A stretch of 64,000 nucleotides of DNA from Brevinema_A sp051649245. Lineage in GTDB: Bacteria; Spirochaetota; Brevinematia; Brevinematales; Brevinemataceae. The translations under genes were made by a program, and so were the position numbers. The stretch spans positions 434,001-498,000 of the forward strand of contig JBOFGS010000019.1 in assembly GCA_051649245.1 (NCBI GenBank), in the 5' to 3' direction. The notes beneath the pieces were generated by a model. It had not been told where the DNA came from. It saw nothing but the letters and a program-made list of their open reading frames with translations, and did no database searches. Positions 18,216-26,527 of the stretch are shown piece after piece (the stretch's first letter is position 1; every line of letters begins with the position of its first letter).

Positions 18216-18977
18216 TTATTTTCTAAATGCCAAATATTCAGTTATCATCATGATGATAGTTTTATCTCCACTGTGTTCAGCCAAGGACAATGCTGTTTCA
18301 TTGTTTTTATCTTTGGTGTGAGGATCAATACCTAAACTAATCACAAAAGAAACTAAAGCAGAATTTTTACTTTCAACAGCATAATGTAACAAGGTACTTT
18401 GGAATTTATCGCGTTGGTAGATATTAGCTCCCTTTTTGACAAGAAAACGAACCATATCATTATCACCCACTTGTGCCGCCCAAAGCAGTGCAGAAATACC
18501 ATCTTTATTGATAAAATTCATATGTGCACCGTTATCTATTAAAAAACTTAGTGTATCCATGTCATGATTTTGAACAGCGTAAAATAAAGGTGGTGCACCT
18601 GTTTTTTTGTTTCCAAGATTGATATTAGCTCCATTTGTTAATAATAATTTCATAAATTCCATATTTTTTTCTCGTACAGCGAGAATAAAAGGAGTATCAC
18701 CACCTTTGTTGTGAATATCAACTTTTGCCCCACGTTCTAATAATATTTTAGCCATAGGAATGCTTTTTCGATATACTGTATAACTGATTGCTGGGCATCC
18801 ATACTTATCTTTGGTATTTATATTTAGTTTTGGTTGCTCTTGAAGAAACATTTTTAATGTTTTTATTGTTCCTTTTTGAACAATTTGAATCAATTTGTCA
18901 TCTGTTCCTGCAGATAACATAGTAGTTTGAGACACTAACATAGTGCTCAGTATAGCCTTTTTAATTATTTTTTTCAT
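18216..18977 (-). CDS. Exported ankyrin-repeat protein
   Basis: The start is ATG 18977, preceded by GAGGG; the frame extends to 19025 but that would overlap dinG. The product of about 253 residues begins with a signal peptide (MKKIIKKAILSTMLVSQTTMLSAG) and then has about six ankyrin repeats, for example GCPAISYTVYRKSIPMAKIL, GDTPFILAVREKNMEFMKLL and STLLHYAVESKNSALVSFV. Ankyrin repeats bind other proteins; the partner is unknown and a periplasmic location is likely from the signal peptide. It starts 13 bp after the dinG stop, so it is probably co-transcribed, although nothing links the functions. Confidence 0.85.
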   Translation of the reverse strand: MKKIIKKAILSTMLVSQTTMLSAGTDDKLIQIVQKGTIKTLKMFLQEQPKLNINTKDKYGCPAISYTVYRKSIPMAKILLERGAKVDIHNKGGDTPFILAVREKNMEFMKLLLTNGANINLGNKKTGAPPLFYAVQNHDMDTLSFLIDNGAHMNFINKDGISALLWAAQVGDNDMVRFLVKKGANIYQRDKFQSTLLHYAVESKNSALVSFVISLGIDPHTKDKNNETALSLAEHSGDKTIIMMITEYLAFRK

Positions 18978-18990
18978 AGAGTTTTCCCTC

Positions 18991-21468
18991 TCATTGTTTA
19001 TTAAGAAAGAAAGAATAAACAGCATCTAAAATTTGTTTTGGAGATGCGTATATAGACTCTGCAGGAAGTGCAGCATGAATGAAATTTTTGCCGTAGCTTT
19101 TTGAAAAGATCCTACTATCTAATACCAACAATACCCCTCTATCTTTTTTAGAGCGAATCAATCTTCCTATTCCTTGTTTGTATTTTAATACAGCTCGGGG
19201 TAGGGAAAATTCGTTAAATGGGTTTTGGTTATTTTCTTCAATAATTTTAAAAATAGCTTTAGTTAAAGGATTAGAAGGGCTATCAAATGGAAGTTTGTCA
19301 ATGACTAAAAATCTTAGGTTATCTCCTGGTATATCAATACCTTCCCAAAAACTTGATGTCGCAAATAAAATAGAATAATCTTTTGTTTTCATGGTGTTCA
19401 ATAAAAATTCGCGAGAATGATCGCCTTGCTTTAGAGGAAAAAGTCCAGCTTCTTCAAATTCTTTTGCTAATATGTGATATGCATAATTCATGGTTTTGTA
19501 CGATGTAAATAAAATCAATGTTCCACCACCAACAGTAAATACACATTGTTTTACCAGTTCAAGCTTTTCTTTTTCTTGTTGTCCAAAAGAGAGATGATTT
19601 TCGTTTACAATAAACACTTTCATTTGATTTTTATAATCAAAGGGACTCGGAAGACTAATTGAATCAATACGATCTCCTTCAGCATAATCCAAACCAATAT
19701 TTTTCTCAAAAAAAGTAAAGGATTTATTAATTGATAGGGTTGCTGATGATAAGATAATAAAATCTTTTGGTCTAAAAATATGTTTGGTCAGAAAATCACC
19801 TACTAAGGCAGGACCTGCTGAAAAAGAGACATATTTGCGGCCTATTTCTACTTGCTTTACAGCCAGTGATTCGGCATCTATTTGATCAAAAATGTTTTTG
19901 AACGTTTGTCTGATGTCATTTAATGCTTGATTGTGGATATCAATCACACGTAAAATTTCTAATACACGTTCTTCATTAAAACTTTCTTTTGCTTGAGCTA
20001 CTAATTTTGTAATATTAAAATCAATATAACGGATCTTGTCAAAAATTTCTTCAAGAATTTTCACACCAATTGCCCATTCCGGTTTTGATAATTCTTCTTT
20101 ATTGATCTCAATCGAAGGATGTGGATTGTTGGTAAATAATTGCATAAATTCTTCTTCTTTCAATCGGAGTATCGCAGTAAGACTAAGGATTTCTTGAGTT
20201 GCTTTATGGAATAATTCTGATAAGTTTTTATGCTGTTCGATAATAGTTCTATCATGTAACAAGCTTAGTTGTCCAAAAATTTTATTTCCTTTTTTTCTGT
20301 ACAATCGTGACAAACGCCAACTAATCGACCCAAAAGAAAAACTTTGAGCCATTGCATTGAGTGTGATTTGAGACAAATTATGAGCCTCATCTAAGACAAT
20401 CCCTGAAAAATGAGGAATGGTAGACAAAAATCCACTATTATCATCAATAGTAGCCAATAACAGTGCATGATTTCCAATAATGATATGTGAGGATTCGGCA
20501 GTCATTCGTGCTTTATAATAAAAACAATCGACGTAAAAAGGACATTCTTTACGAGGACAATTTGGTGTTGAGGCTGATAATTCTTCCCAAAGATCGTTAG
20601 AAATTTGTTGAGGGATTTCACTACGAATACCTTCTATTGTGTGTTCAGCCCAAGTCTGTACCACATCTATCTGATGATCAATAATTGATGTATCATCAAA
20701 TAAGGATTCTTTTTTTTCTTGATCATTTTGAAGATCATACAATCCCTTTAAACAGAGATAGTTTGATCGACCTACAAGTACAGCAAATCTTGGTTTTATT
20801 CCTGTCATACGTTCTACCAATACACTCACCAATGCTGCATCTTTTTTAGCAATTTGTCCTTGCAACGTAATGGTATGTGTGGATACAAAGACACGTCTAT
20901 CGGATAGGACAGCCCAAATTGTGGCAGGAATTAAGTAAGACAATGACTTTCCTGTGCCTGTACCTGCTTCAGCTAAAAGAATTTGATCATTATTAATAGC
21001 TTCTGTTATTTTTTGGACTAGTTTTTCTTGTTCCGGACGCTCTTCATAACTACCAATTAATTCTTGAAGATGTCCATTTTTTTGAAAAATCGATAATATT
21101 TGTGCTTCGTCAAGAAAAATGCGAACTTTTGGTTTGTAGACTGCATTTACTTCAGAACAATTATTATTAATAATATAAAATCCAAGTTTTTTTGTTGCCA
21201 ACAAAGAAGCAACATTGATATCTGCGTTAGATGCTCGAAGATCACCTGAAGGGTGATTGTGAATGACAAGATCTCCTTTTAGGCCATCAGCAAGTGGTGC
21301 TGGGACAGATTCATCATTTCCAAACGCAATTGTTTCAAATTCTGACACCATACCTGATCTGTCTACCCAACCAATAAAAAATATTTCAGCATGATGATGG
21401 TCTGAAATAATTTGGGACATAGATAAAAGGACATCTTGATGAAAAAGAGATGAAGTAGATTGGATCAA
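18991..21468 (-). CDS. dinG: DinG/XPD-family helicase with an N-terminal RadC-like JAMM domain
   Basis: The 825-residue protein starts at TTG 21468, which has AGGAG 6 bp upstream. Residues 1 to about 125 contain a JAMM metal-binding motif, HNHPSGDLRASNAD (H70, H72, S80, D83), with E28 in the position of the family glutamate; the closest match I know is RadC. From about 145 a superfamily 2 helicase follows: Walker A AGTGTGKS (168-175), four Fe-S cysteines around 220-300 (one in NYLCLKG, three in CPRKECPFYVDC), VLDEAHNL, and the C-terminal GRLIRSKKDRGVLLVLD. DinG helicases unwind DNA 5' to 3' and resolve R-loops. In Bacillus-type DinG the N-terminal addition is an exonuclease; here it is a JAMM domain. 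Confidence 0.9.
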   Translation of the reverse strand: MIQSTSSLFHQDVLLSMSQIISDHHHAEIFFIGWVDRSGMVSEFETIAFGNDESVPAPLADGLKGDLVIHNHPSGDLRASNADINVASLLATKKLGFYIINNNCSEVNAVYKPKVRIFLDEAQILSIFQKNGHLQELIGSYEERPEQEKLVQKITEAINNDQILLAEAGTGTGKSLSYLIPATIWAVLSDRRVFVSTHTITLQGQIAKKDAALVSVLVERMTGIKPRFAVLVGRSNYLCLKGLYDLQNDQEKKESLFDDTSIIDHQIDVVQTWAEHTIEGIRSEIPQQISNDLWEELSASTPNCPRKECPFYVDCFYYKARMTAESSHIIIGNHALLLATIDDNSGFLSTIPHFSGIVLDEAHNLSQITLNAMAQSFSFGSISWRLSRLYRKKGNKIFGQLSLLHDRTIIEQHKNLSELFHKATQEILSLTAILRLKEEEFMQLFTNNPHPSIEINKEELSKPEWAIGVKILEEIFDKIRYIDFNITKLVAQAKESFNEERVLEILRVIDIHNQALNDIRQTFKNIFDQIDAESLAVKQVEIGRKYVSFSAGPALVGDFLTKHIFRPKDFIILSSATLSINKSFTFFEKNIGLDYAEGDRIDSISLPSPFDYKNQMKVFIVNENHLSFGQQEKEKLELVKQCVFTVGGGTLILFTSYKTMNYAYHILAKEFEEAGLFPLKQGDHSREFLLNTMKTKDYSILFATSSFWEGIDIPGDNLRFLVIDKLPFDSPSNPLTKAIFKIIEENNQNPFNEFSLPRAVLKYKQGIGRLIRSKKDRGVLLVLDSRIFSKSYGKNFIHAALPAESIYASPKQILDAVYSFFLNKQ

Positions 21469-21554
21469 CGAGTACTCCTATGGCGATATGGTATTATTGT
21501 CATGATGACTAAATAGTTAGATATAAAGGTATTAGGAACACAATATATAATGAT

Positions 21555-22796
21555 CTATAATGACTCTGCTAAATTTGAAGAAAATTTCCATGATTGATGA
21601 ACATAGTTATTAAACTGATTAATAGAAATACGCATTTTTAGGCATAATTTGTACATTGTGTCGTAATCTTTTTGTTCATATGCTAAAATGAGTGATAATG
21701 TTTCTCCAATAACCCCTTTTTGTTCGGTAAGAGCGTAAAGAATAGAGTCACTGACGTTTAATTCTTTTAAAACATTTTCTAACGGCATTTTGAGTACCAC
21801 TTCTGAAAGGGAAAGCAATCCTGCTAAAAATCCTTCTTCTGCAACACTGTGACTTAATTTTTGTGGATCATTTTTAATGATCAGTTCTGCCATTTTAGCG
21901 CGTTGAGACGCACTTAAAAAAATAGGATCTGTGCTAATGGAATTGTCATTATGAGTTTCTTTAGAGTACATTACTAATAAGAGCCATTGAGAAATTGCTT
22001 TTTTCCCAAGTAATGCGATTGTTTGTTTAATGGAAGTTATTTTTTGTATAGGGCCAACACTTGAGGAATTAACAATTTTGAGTAAAGAAATCGAAATATC
22101 AGAGAAACGTTTGATATTTTCTTCAATGATAGCGACATCTATATCTTCTTGAATCATGCGAAATAATTCCATGATTCCTTGGATATTGACAGAAAGTCCT
22201 TGTCCTTCGATCATCACAGGTTTCGTAAAGAAAAATCCTTGAAAATAATCAAAACCCATTTCCATACATAAATCAAACATTTCTAATGTTTCAACTTTTT
22301 CTGCAAGTAATTTAACATTAAATTCTTCTAATAGAGCAAGATGTTCTTTTAAATCTTCAATCTTGGTATCTATCATATCAACCTTTACAATATCAACAAT
22401 CTCTAAGATAGGACGCCAAAACTCAATATTATCTTCTGTTACAATAAAATCATCTAAAGCAAAAACATATTTTTTTTGTTTAAAACAGTTTATTAAATCA
22501 ACAAGTTCTTTAGATGGTTCTTGAGTTTCTAAAATTTCAATCACGATATTTTCGCATGGTAAAATACTCAACACATCCATACGAAGGATTTCAATCCCAA
22601 TATTGATAAATGTTTTTTTGTTTCCTAATATTTTATCAGATTGAAACATAGATAGCATATTTGATACGACATTTGCAGTGGCATTGGTATCTGATATGAT
22701 ATTTGTGGTTTCTTCTATAGAACGGAACAACAATTCATAAGCAACCACTTTTTGATTTCTGTCTAAGATAGATTGTTTTCCTAACAAAATATTCAT
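21555..22796 (-). CDS. EAL-HDOD signalling protein (YuxH-like)
   Basis: ATG 22796 has GGGGAG 9 bp upstream; the frame extends to 22823 without a site. The product (about 413 residues) has an N-terminal EAL-type domain (to about 200; VVAYELLFRS, VIEILETQEP, FALDDFIV, VKVDMID, LLAEKVET, GFDYFQGFFFTKP) and a C-terminal HDOD domain (to 413; ISISLLKIVNSSSVG, SIKQTIALLGKKAI, EEGFLAGLLSLSEVVLKMP). The EAL motif itself reads ELL, so cyclic-di-GMP hydrolysis is doubtful; YuxH-type proteins are generally thought to be sensors or scaffolds. Monocistronic, divergent from the FtsB-like gene at 22958. Confidence 0.88.
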   Translation of the reverse strand: MNILLGKQSILDRNQKVVAYELLFRSIEETTNIISDTNATANVVSNMLSMFQSDKILGNKKTFINIGIEILRMDVLSILPCENIVIEILETQEPSKELVDLINCFKQKKYVFALDDFIVTEDNIEFWRPILEIVDIVKVDMIDTKIEDLKEHLALLEEFNVKLLAEKVETLEMFDLCMEMGFDYFQGFFFTKPVMIEGQGLSVNIQGIMELFRMIQEDIDVAIIEENIKRFSDISISLLKIVNSSSVGPIQKITSIKQTIALLGKKAISQWLLLVMYSKETHNDNSISTDPIFLSASQRAKMAELIIKNDPQKLSHSVAEEGFLAGLLSLSEVVLKMPLENVLKELNVSDSILYALTEQKGVIGETLSLILAYEQKDYDTMYKLCLKMRISINQFNNYVHQSWKFSSNLAESL

Positions 22797-22957
22797 GTAA
22801 TAATGCTCCCCTAAACCTATCATAAGTATAATATTATATACTTATTTTAGTAAATTTATCAATCTCTTTTATGAGATTATTGTAATTATTTTTCAAGTTT
22901 TTAAGTAACATGACGATATATCATATAATATAAATTTAAATACTTCTTGGAGTACAC

Positions 22958-23383
22958 ATGTTCGTTGAACATAAGAAAATATTAATTTTTGTAATGTACA
23001 TATTTTTTGGATGGATGATTGGATTATTTGTTTTTGGTGAATTTGGTATTTTGTATAATATTCATCAATCGCAACAAATTATCGAATTATCAGAAAAAAT
23101 TTGGAAATCACGTATTGAAATAGAAGAAATGACTAGAGAATATGGTGAATTGGTGGAAATGAAAGAGCCAACACAATCATTTCTCATCGATCAAGGTAGA
23201 AAAACACAAAACTTACTGGTTTTTAAAATCAAAGATCCAAAACCAAAAGAAGAAAAAACAAGAAATTTTGTACAAGAAGAAAAAAAATCATTTATCTATA
23301 CAGGTATGGTTGCATTATTATTTTTATTCATTGGTTGTGCAGGTATTTGGTATACGATCAGCAAGTATAAAGGGTCAAAATAA
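22958..23383 (+). CDS. FtsB/DivIC-like septum protein with an extra C-terminal membrane helix
   Basis: The 141-residue protein has a membrane helix at about 10-30, then a short coiled coil (ILYNIHQSQQIIELSEKIWKSRIEIEEMTREYG), the FtsB-type segment FLIDQGRKTQNLLVFKIKDP, and a second membrane helix (113-133). The first 90 residues have the pattern of FtsB/DivIC, the bitopic partner of FtsL and FtsQ in the divisome. The terminal helix is not part of the usual family and would bring both ends to the cytoplasm. ATG follows GGAG. First gene of a run of short-gap genes (22958-26076). Confidence 0.6.
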   Translation: MFVEHKKILIFVMYIFFGWMIGLFVFGEFGILYNIHQSQQIIELSEKIWKSRIEIEEMTREYGELVEMKEPTQSFLIDQGRKTQNLLVFKIKDPKPKEEKTRNFVQEEKKSFIYTGMVALLFLFIGCAGIWYTISKYKGSK

Positions 23384-23393
23384 GGAGACTTGA

Positions 23394-24425
23394 ATGACAG
23401 TATATAAAATTATGAGATATTTTTTCTTTGTGTTTTTGATCTTTTACTCTCTACTATTTATTTTCAAAGATATCGTGCAACCTTTTCCACGTCTTGTAAT
23501 CTTTTTTAATGAATTAGAAGATAACTACGATCAGAAAATAGGGTTTGTCAAAAATGATACACAAAAAAATATCGAAAAAAATATTATTGAAGAAATAAAT
23601 AGTATTTTTCATCCTTATCTTGAAAAAAATAAAGAATTTGCCACAGATTTTCGTTTTAATCTTACATTAAATGCAGCAATGAATCAGTATTTTGATGATT
23701 TTGAATATTTGGTTCAAGAGTATTTTGAATCAGATCCTAATTTTAGAGATTTAATTTTGTTCAAAAATAATATTCCTCTTTATAAACATCGTAATTTTTA
23801 TACCAACAGCTCATTGACTTTTGATTGTGTGATCAATAAAGATACAGGTGTTTCTTTTAAGATTGTTTATGATCCGAAGATTTTAGAAAAAATTACCCAA
23901 ACATATCCCAATCCATTATCAATCTATTATAATAATTCCCAATATCTGTCAGCAAGCTTTCAGCAAATTATTTCTGAATCTGATTTGAAAAACAAGATCG
24001 TTACTGTAGATAATAAAATAGGATTGACAAAAATTTCTCGGAATTGGTATTTGTACACAACGATTATCTCTAATGTTGTTGCAGAGCCTATTTTTATCTC
24101 TTCAATTGTGAAACGAAATATGAATTTTAATATTTTAAAACTATTTTATTATTTGATATTACCAATATTTTGGCTTATCGTGATATGGATTGATAGAATC
24201 ATATTAAGATATTTCTTGTTTAAAAAAAGAATTACAAATTATAAAAAACAATTTATTTCTTCAAATCAAGAAAAAACAGAATATGATATTGAAGAAGCAT
24301 TGAATTGGTTTGATCGTTTTATTAAAATAGAAACTATTAATGAAATAGAGACCCGTATTTCAAATCAACAACAAAATAAAGATACTAACAACAAAGATAG
24401 TAAGTCTTCGGATAATGAACATTAG
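23394..24425 (+). CDS. Membrane-anchored protein of unknown function
   Basis: The 343-residue product has a membrane helix near residues 8-27, a loop of about 215 residues that would face the periplasm, a second helix around 245-265 (FYYLILPIFWLIVIWIDRI) and a charged C-terminal tail of about 75 residues ending in an Asp/Asn/Lys-rich stretch. I do not recognise a domain; the topology recalls sensors with an outer loop and an inner tail, but no kinase or HAMP signature is visible. AAGGAG precedes the ATG. It is 10 bp after the FtsB-like gene and 9 bp before the next gene, so the three probably act together in the envelope. Confidence 0.65.
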   Translation: MTVYKIMRYFFFVFLIFYSLLFIFKDIVQPFPRLVIFFNELEDNYDQKIGFVKNDTQKNIEKNIIEEINSIFHPYLEKNKEFATDFRFNLTLNAAMNQYFDDFEYLVQEYFESDPNFRDLILFKNNIPLYKHRNFYTNSSLTFDCVINKDTGVSFKIVYDPKILEKITQTYPNPLSIYYNNSQYLSASFQQIISESDLKNKIVTVDNKIGLTKISRNWYLYTTIISNVVAEPIFISSIVKRNMNFNILKLFYYLILPIFWLIVIWIDRIILRYFLFKKRITNYKKQFISSNQEKTEYDIEEALNWFDRFIKIETINEIETRISNQQQNKDTNNKDSKSSDNEH

Positions 24426-24434
24426 AGATTGTAA

Positions 24435-25190
24435 ATGCCTATTAATATATTAATCATCTTCTTTTTTTCTTGGATCATAGTACCGTCTACTGATTATTAT
24501 GCTCAAGTATTTTCTTGGCATCATCGTAATAAATCTTCATTGGCGGTCATTTCAAAACAAAATGTTGTCCATTCAAATTGTGCTTTTATGGCTACAGAAA
24601 CTAATGCTTTTTTTGTTACTGAAGATATAGAGATTAATAGCTCTAAGTATATCAAAAAAATGTCTGTGCGTTTGACAAAAAAAAAGATGAGTTCTTATGT
24701 TGTTGTTTCATTGATTGACACTTATAGTGATCAAGAAATAGTATCCAAAATATTTTATGAAAATGATACTATTGTTCTTGATGATATGGATACCGTTTCT
24801 GATAGAGTTTATTTAAAAATCACTATTGTGGGAAATGATCTTGAAATACGTTCTGCAGGTGTGGTATTCGCAAACAGAGCTATTATTACACCGAAACAAT
24901 TTATAGTCTCGCCTACAAATCTTATCATGGAAAGAGACTTATTAACGATAAATTTCTCCTTAACAGAAGAAGCAGAGGTGTACTTATATATCTACGATAA
25001 GCAAGGCACACTAGTAACCAAGCTTTCTGACGGACGCGTTTTTGCCATTGGTGATTATCATTATGAGTGGGATCCTGCAATTGTTCCTCCTCCTGATTCG
25101 GGACAATATTACTATCTGTGGGCAAAGTTCGAGAATTTAAGGTCAGCACCTGTTGAGCTGATTAAGCATATTTATATGATTCCAAATTAA
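24435..25190 (+). CDS. Exported protein with a C-terminal FlgD-Ig-like domain
   Basis: The 251 residues start with a signal peptide (MPINILIIFFFSWIIVPSTDYYAQ). Residues about 165-250 form an immunoglobulin-like beta domain of the FlgD_ig kind: LLTINFSLTEEAEVYLYIYD, KQGTLVTKLSDG, GDYHYEWDP and DSGQYYYLWAKF. These domains occur in flagellar hook caps and in many secreted proteins of diderms. The central part (40-160) is beta-rich and unassigned. It has no FlgD N-terminal region, so a role in the flagellar hook is not supported. Ends 19 bp before the recombinase gene. Confidence 0.7.
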   Translation: MPINILIIFFFSWIIVPSTDYYAQVFSWHHRNKSSLAVISKQNVVHSNCAFMATETNAFFVTEDIEINSSKYIKKMSVRLTKKKMSSYVVVSLIDTYSDQEIVSKIFYENDTIVLDDMDTVSDRVYLKITIVGNDLEIRSAGVVFANRAIITPKQFIVSPTNLIMERDLLTINFSLTEEAEVYLYIYDKQGTLVTKLSDGRVFAIGDYHYEWDPAIVPPPDSGQYYYLWAKFENLRSAPVELIKHIYMIPN

Positions 25191-25209
25191 TGCAATATGA
25201 GGAAGTTTC

Positions 25210-26076
25210 ATGTTGGAAGAACAACTGTCTCTTTTTTTACAACGGATGACATTTGAGCGAATCTCATCTCAAAATACTATTAAGGCTTATAAACATGATA
25301 TCGAAAAATTTATTGTTTCTCTAGGAGATCAAGAGTTAACTATTGGCTTTATTTCAGAATGGATAGAGCAACTGCATCACCAAAAAAAATCTGTGAAAAC
25401 AATTGCACGTACTCTATCTGCTCTTCGTAGTTTTTTCAACTTTTTAGTCAAAAAAGATATAGTTGCCTGTAATTATTTTGATCTTTTTAGAATAGCAAAC
25501 CAACATACACATATTCCTTTTGTACTCTCTGAAAAAAAAATGCTGAATTTATTGTTTCAATTACCTGAACATAATATTCTTGCACGTAGAAATAAGTGTA
25601 TGTTAGTATTGATGTATAGTTCAGGGATTCGTTCTGAGGAGCTTTGTTTATTGAAATGTTCTGATCTTTTTCTAGATCAAGAGATTATGAAGATTTTTGG
25701 AAAAGGGCAGAAAGAACGTTTTGTTCCATTGCTAACATATACAAAAGACCTAATAAAATCATGGCTTCAGGATAGAGAAAAAATAAACAAACACAATAGT
25801 ACCTATTTATTTTTGTCCAAAAATGGACATCAACTTACCACATCAATGATTCGAAAAATTATTGATGTATTGCCTGATATAGATTCTGAAACTAAGCACT
25901 TGCATCCACATGCGTTTCGTTATGCGTGTGCTACTCATTTGCTTAATGCTGGTGCAAATCTTCGTCATATTCAAGAATTACTTGGACATGCAAATCTTTC
26001 CGTAACACAACGATACACCAAACTATCTCTTGGATCTATGAAAGAAAAATTTTATAAATATCATCCTAGAGGATAA
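25210..26076 (+). CDS. Tyrosine recombinase of the XerC/XerD family
   Basis: The 288-residue protein has an N-terminal core-binding domain (to about 95) and a catalytic domain with the full residue set: R141 (SSGIRSEEL), the Lys in GKGQKER, H234 and R237 (HAFR), H260 (LLGHANLS) and Y269 (TQRYTKL). Length and features are those of XerC/XerD, which resolve chromosome dimers at dif with help from FtsK (9693-14120). The sequence alone does not tell XerC from XerD, or from a single-recombinase XerH-type system. No dif-like site was recognised nearby. ATG 25210 follows GGAAG. Confidence 0.93.
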   Translation: MLEEQLSLFLQRMTFERISSQNTIKAYKHDIEKFIVSLGDQELTIGFISEWIEQLHHQKKSVKTIARTLSALRSFFNFLVKKDIVACNYFDLFRIANQHTHIPFVLSEKKMLNLLFQLPEHNILARRNKCMLVLMYSSGIRSEELCLLKCSDLFLDQEIMKIFGKGQKERFVPLLTYTKDLIKSWLQDREKINKHNSTYLFLSKNGHQLTTSMIRKIIDVLPDIDSETKHLHPHAFRYACATHLLNAGANLRHIQELLGHANLSVTQRYTKLSLGSMKEKFYKYHPRG

Positions 26077-26088
26077 CACATCTTGATC

Positions 26089-26117
26089 TTGACTTTTATA
26101 TAAAATGAACTTATAAT
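26089..26117 (+). promoter_or_regulatory. Strong candidate promoter of the STAS/SpoIIE operon
   Basis: TTGACT (26089-26094) and TATAAT (26112-26117) with a 17-bp spacer, 37 bp upstream of the GTG start at 26154. The hairpin-forming run ATTTAATAAATTTATTAAATTT follows the -10. Confidence 0.75.
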
Positions 26118-26153
26118 ATATTTAATAAATTTATTAAATTTAGGAGCTATACT

Positions 26154-26477
26154 GTGAAATATTCAACAAAAAATCATGATAAATATACTATTGTGAAAAT
26201 TGAAGAGAATTTAGTTAATGATCCTATAGCAAACGAATTTAAACAAGTCTTATCTGATTTAATGGACAAAGGAGAAAAACATATTGCTATTGATTTTTCG
26301 GGAACAGAATTTATTGGTAGCTCTGGTATTGGAAAACTACTTCTTGCCTACAAAAGAATGAAAGAGCTTGGTGGATCGTTAACAGTAATTAATCTTCATT
26401 CAGATATGAAAGATTTATTTATCGCATTTAAATTACAAGAGTTCTTAATTATTAAGGATTCAGAAGCTGATCTTTAA
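26154..26477 (+). CDS. STAS-domain anti-sigma factor antagonist
   Basis: The 107-residue STAS protein starts at GTG 26154 (TAGGAG upstream). The switch serine lies in TEFIGSSGIGKLLLAY (S56/S57), matching the phosphorylation site of SpoIIAA/RsbV. In a partner switch the dephosphorylated antagonist binds a HATPase anti-sigma kinase and frees its target. The next gene encodes both a PP2C phosphatase and a HATPase domain, so writer and eraser of this phosphate may be in one polypeptide. No sigma factor gene is adjacent. Confidence 0.92.
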   Translation: MKYSTKNHDKYTIVKIEENLVNDPIANEFKQVLSDLMDKGEKHIAIDFSGTEFIGSSGIGKLLLAYKRMKELGGSLTVINLHSDMKDLFIAFKLQEFLIIKDSEADL

Positions 26478-26527
26478 TAATTTTAAAATATGTGGATAGA
26501 GCTTTCTTAATTAGGAATGAGGTGTCT

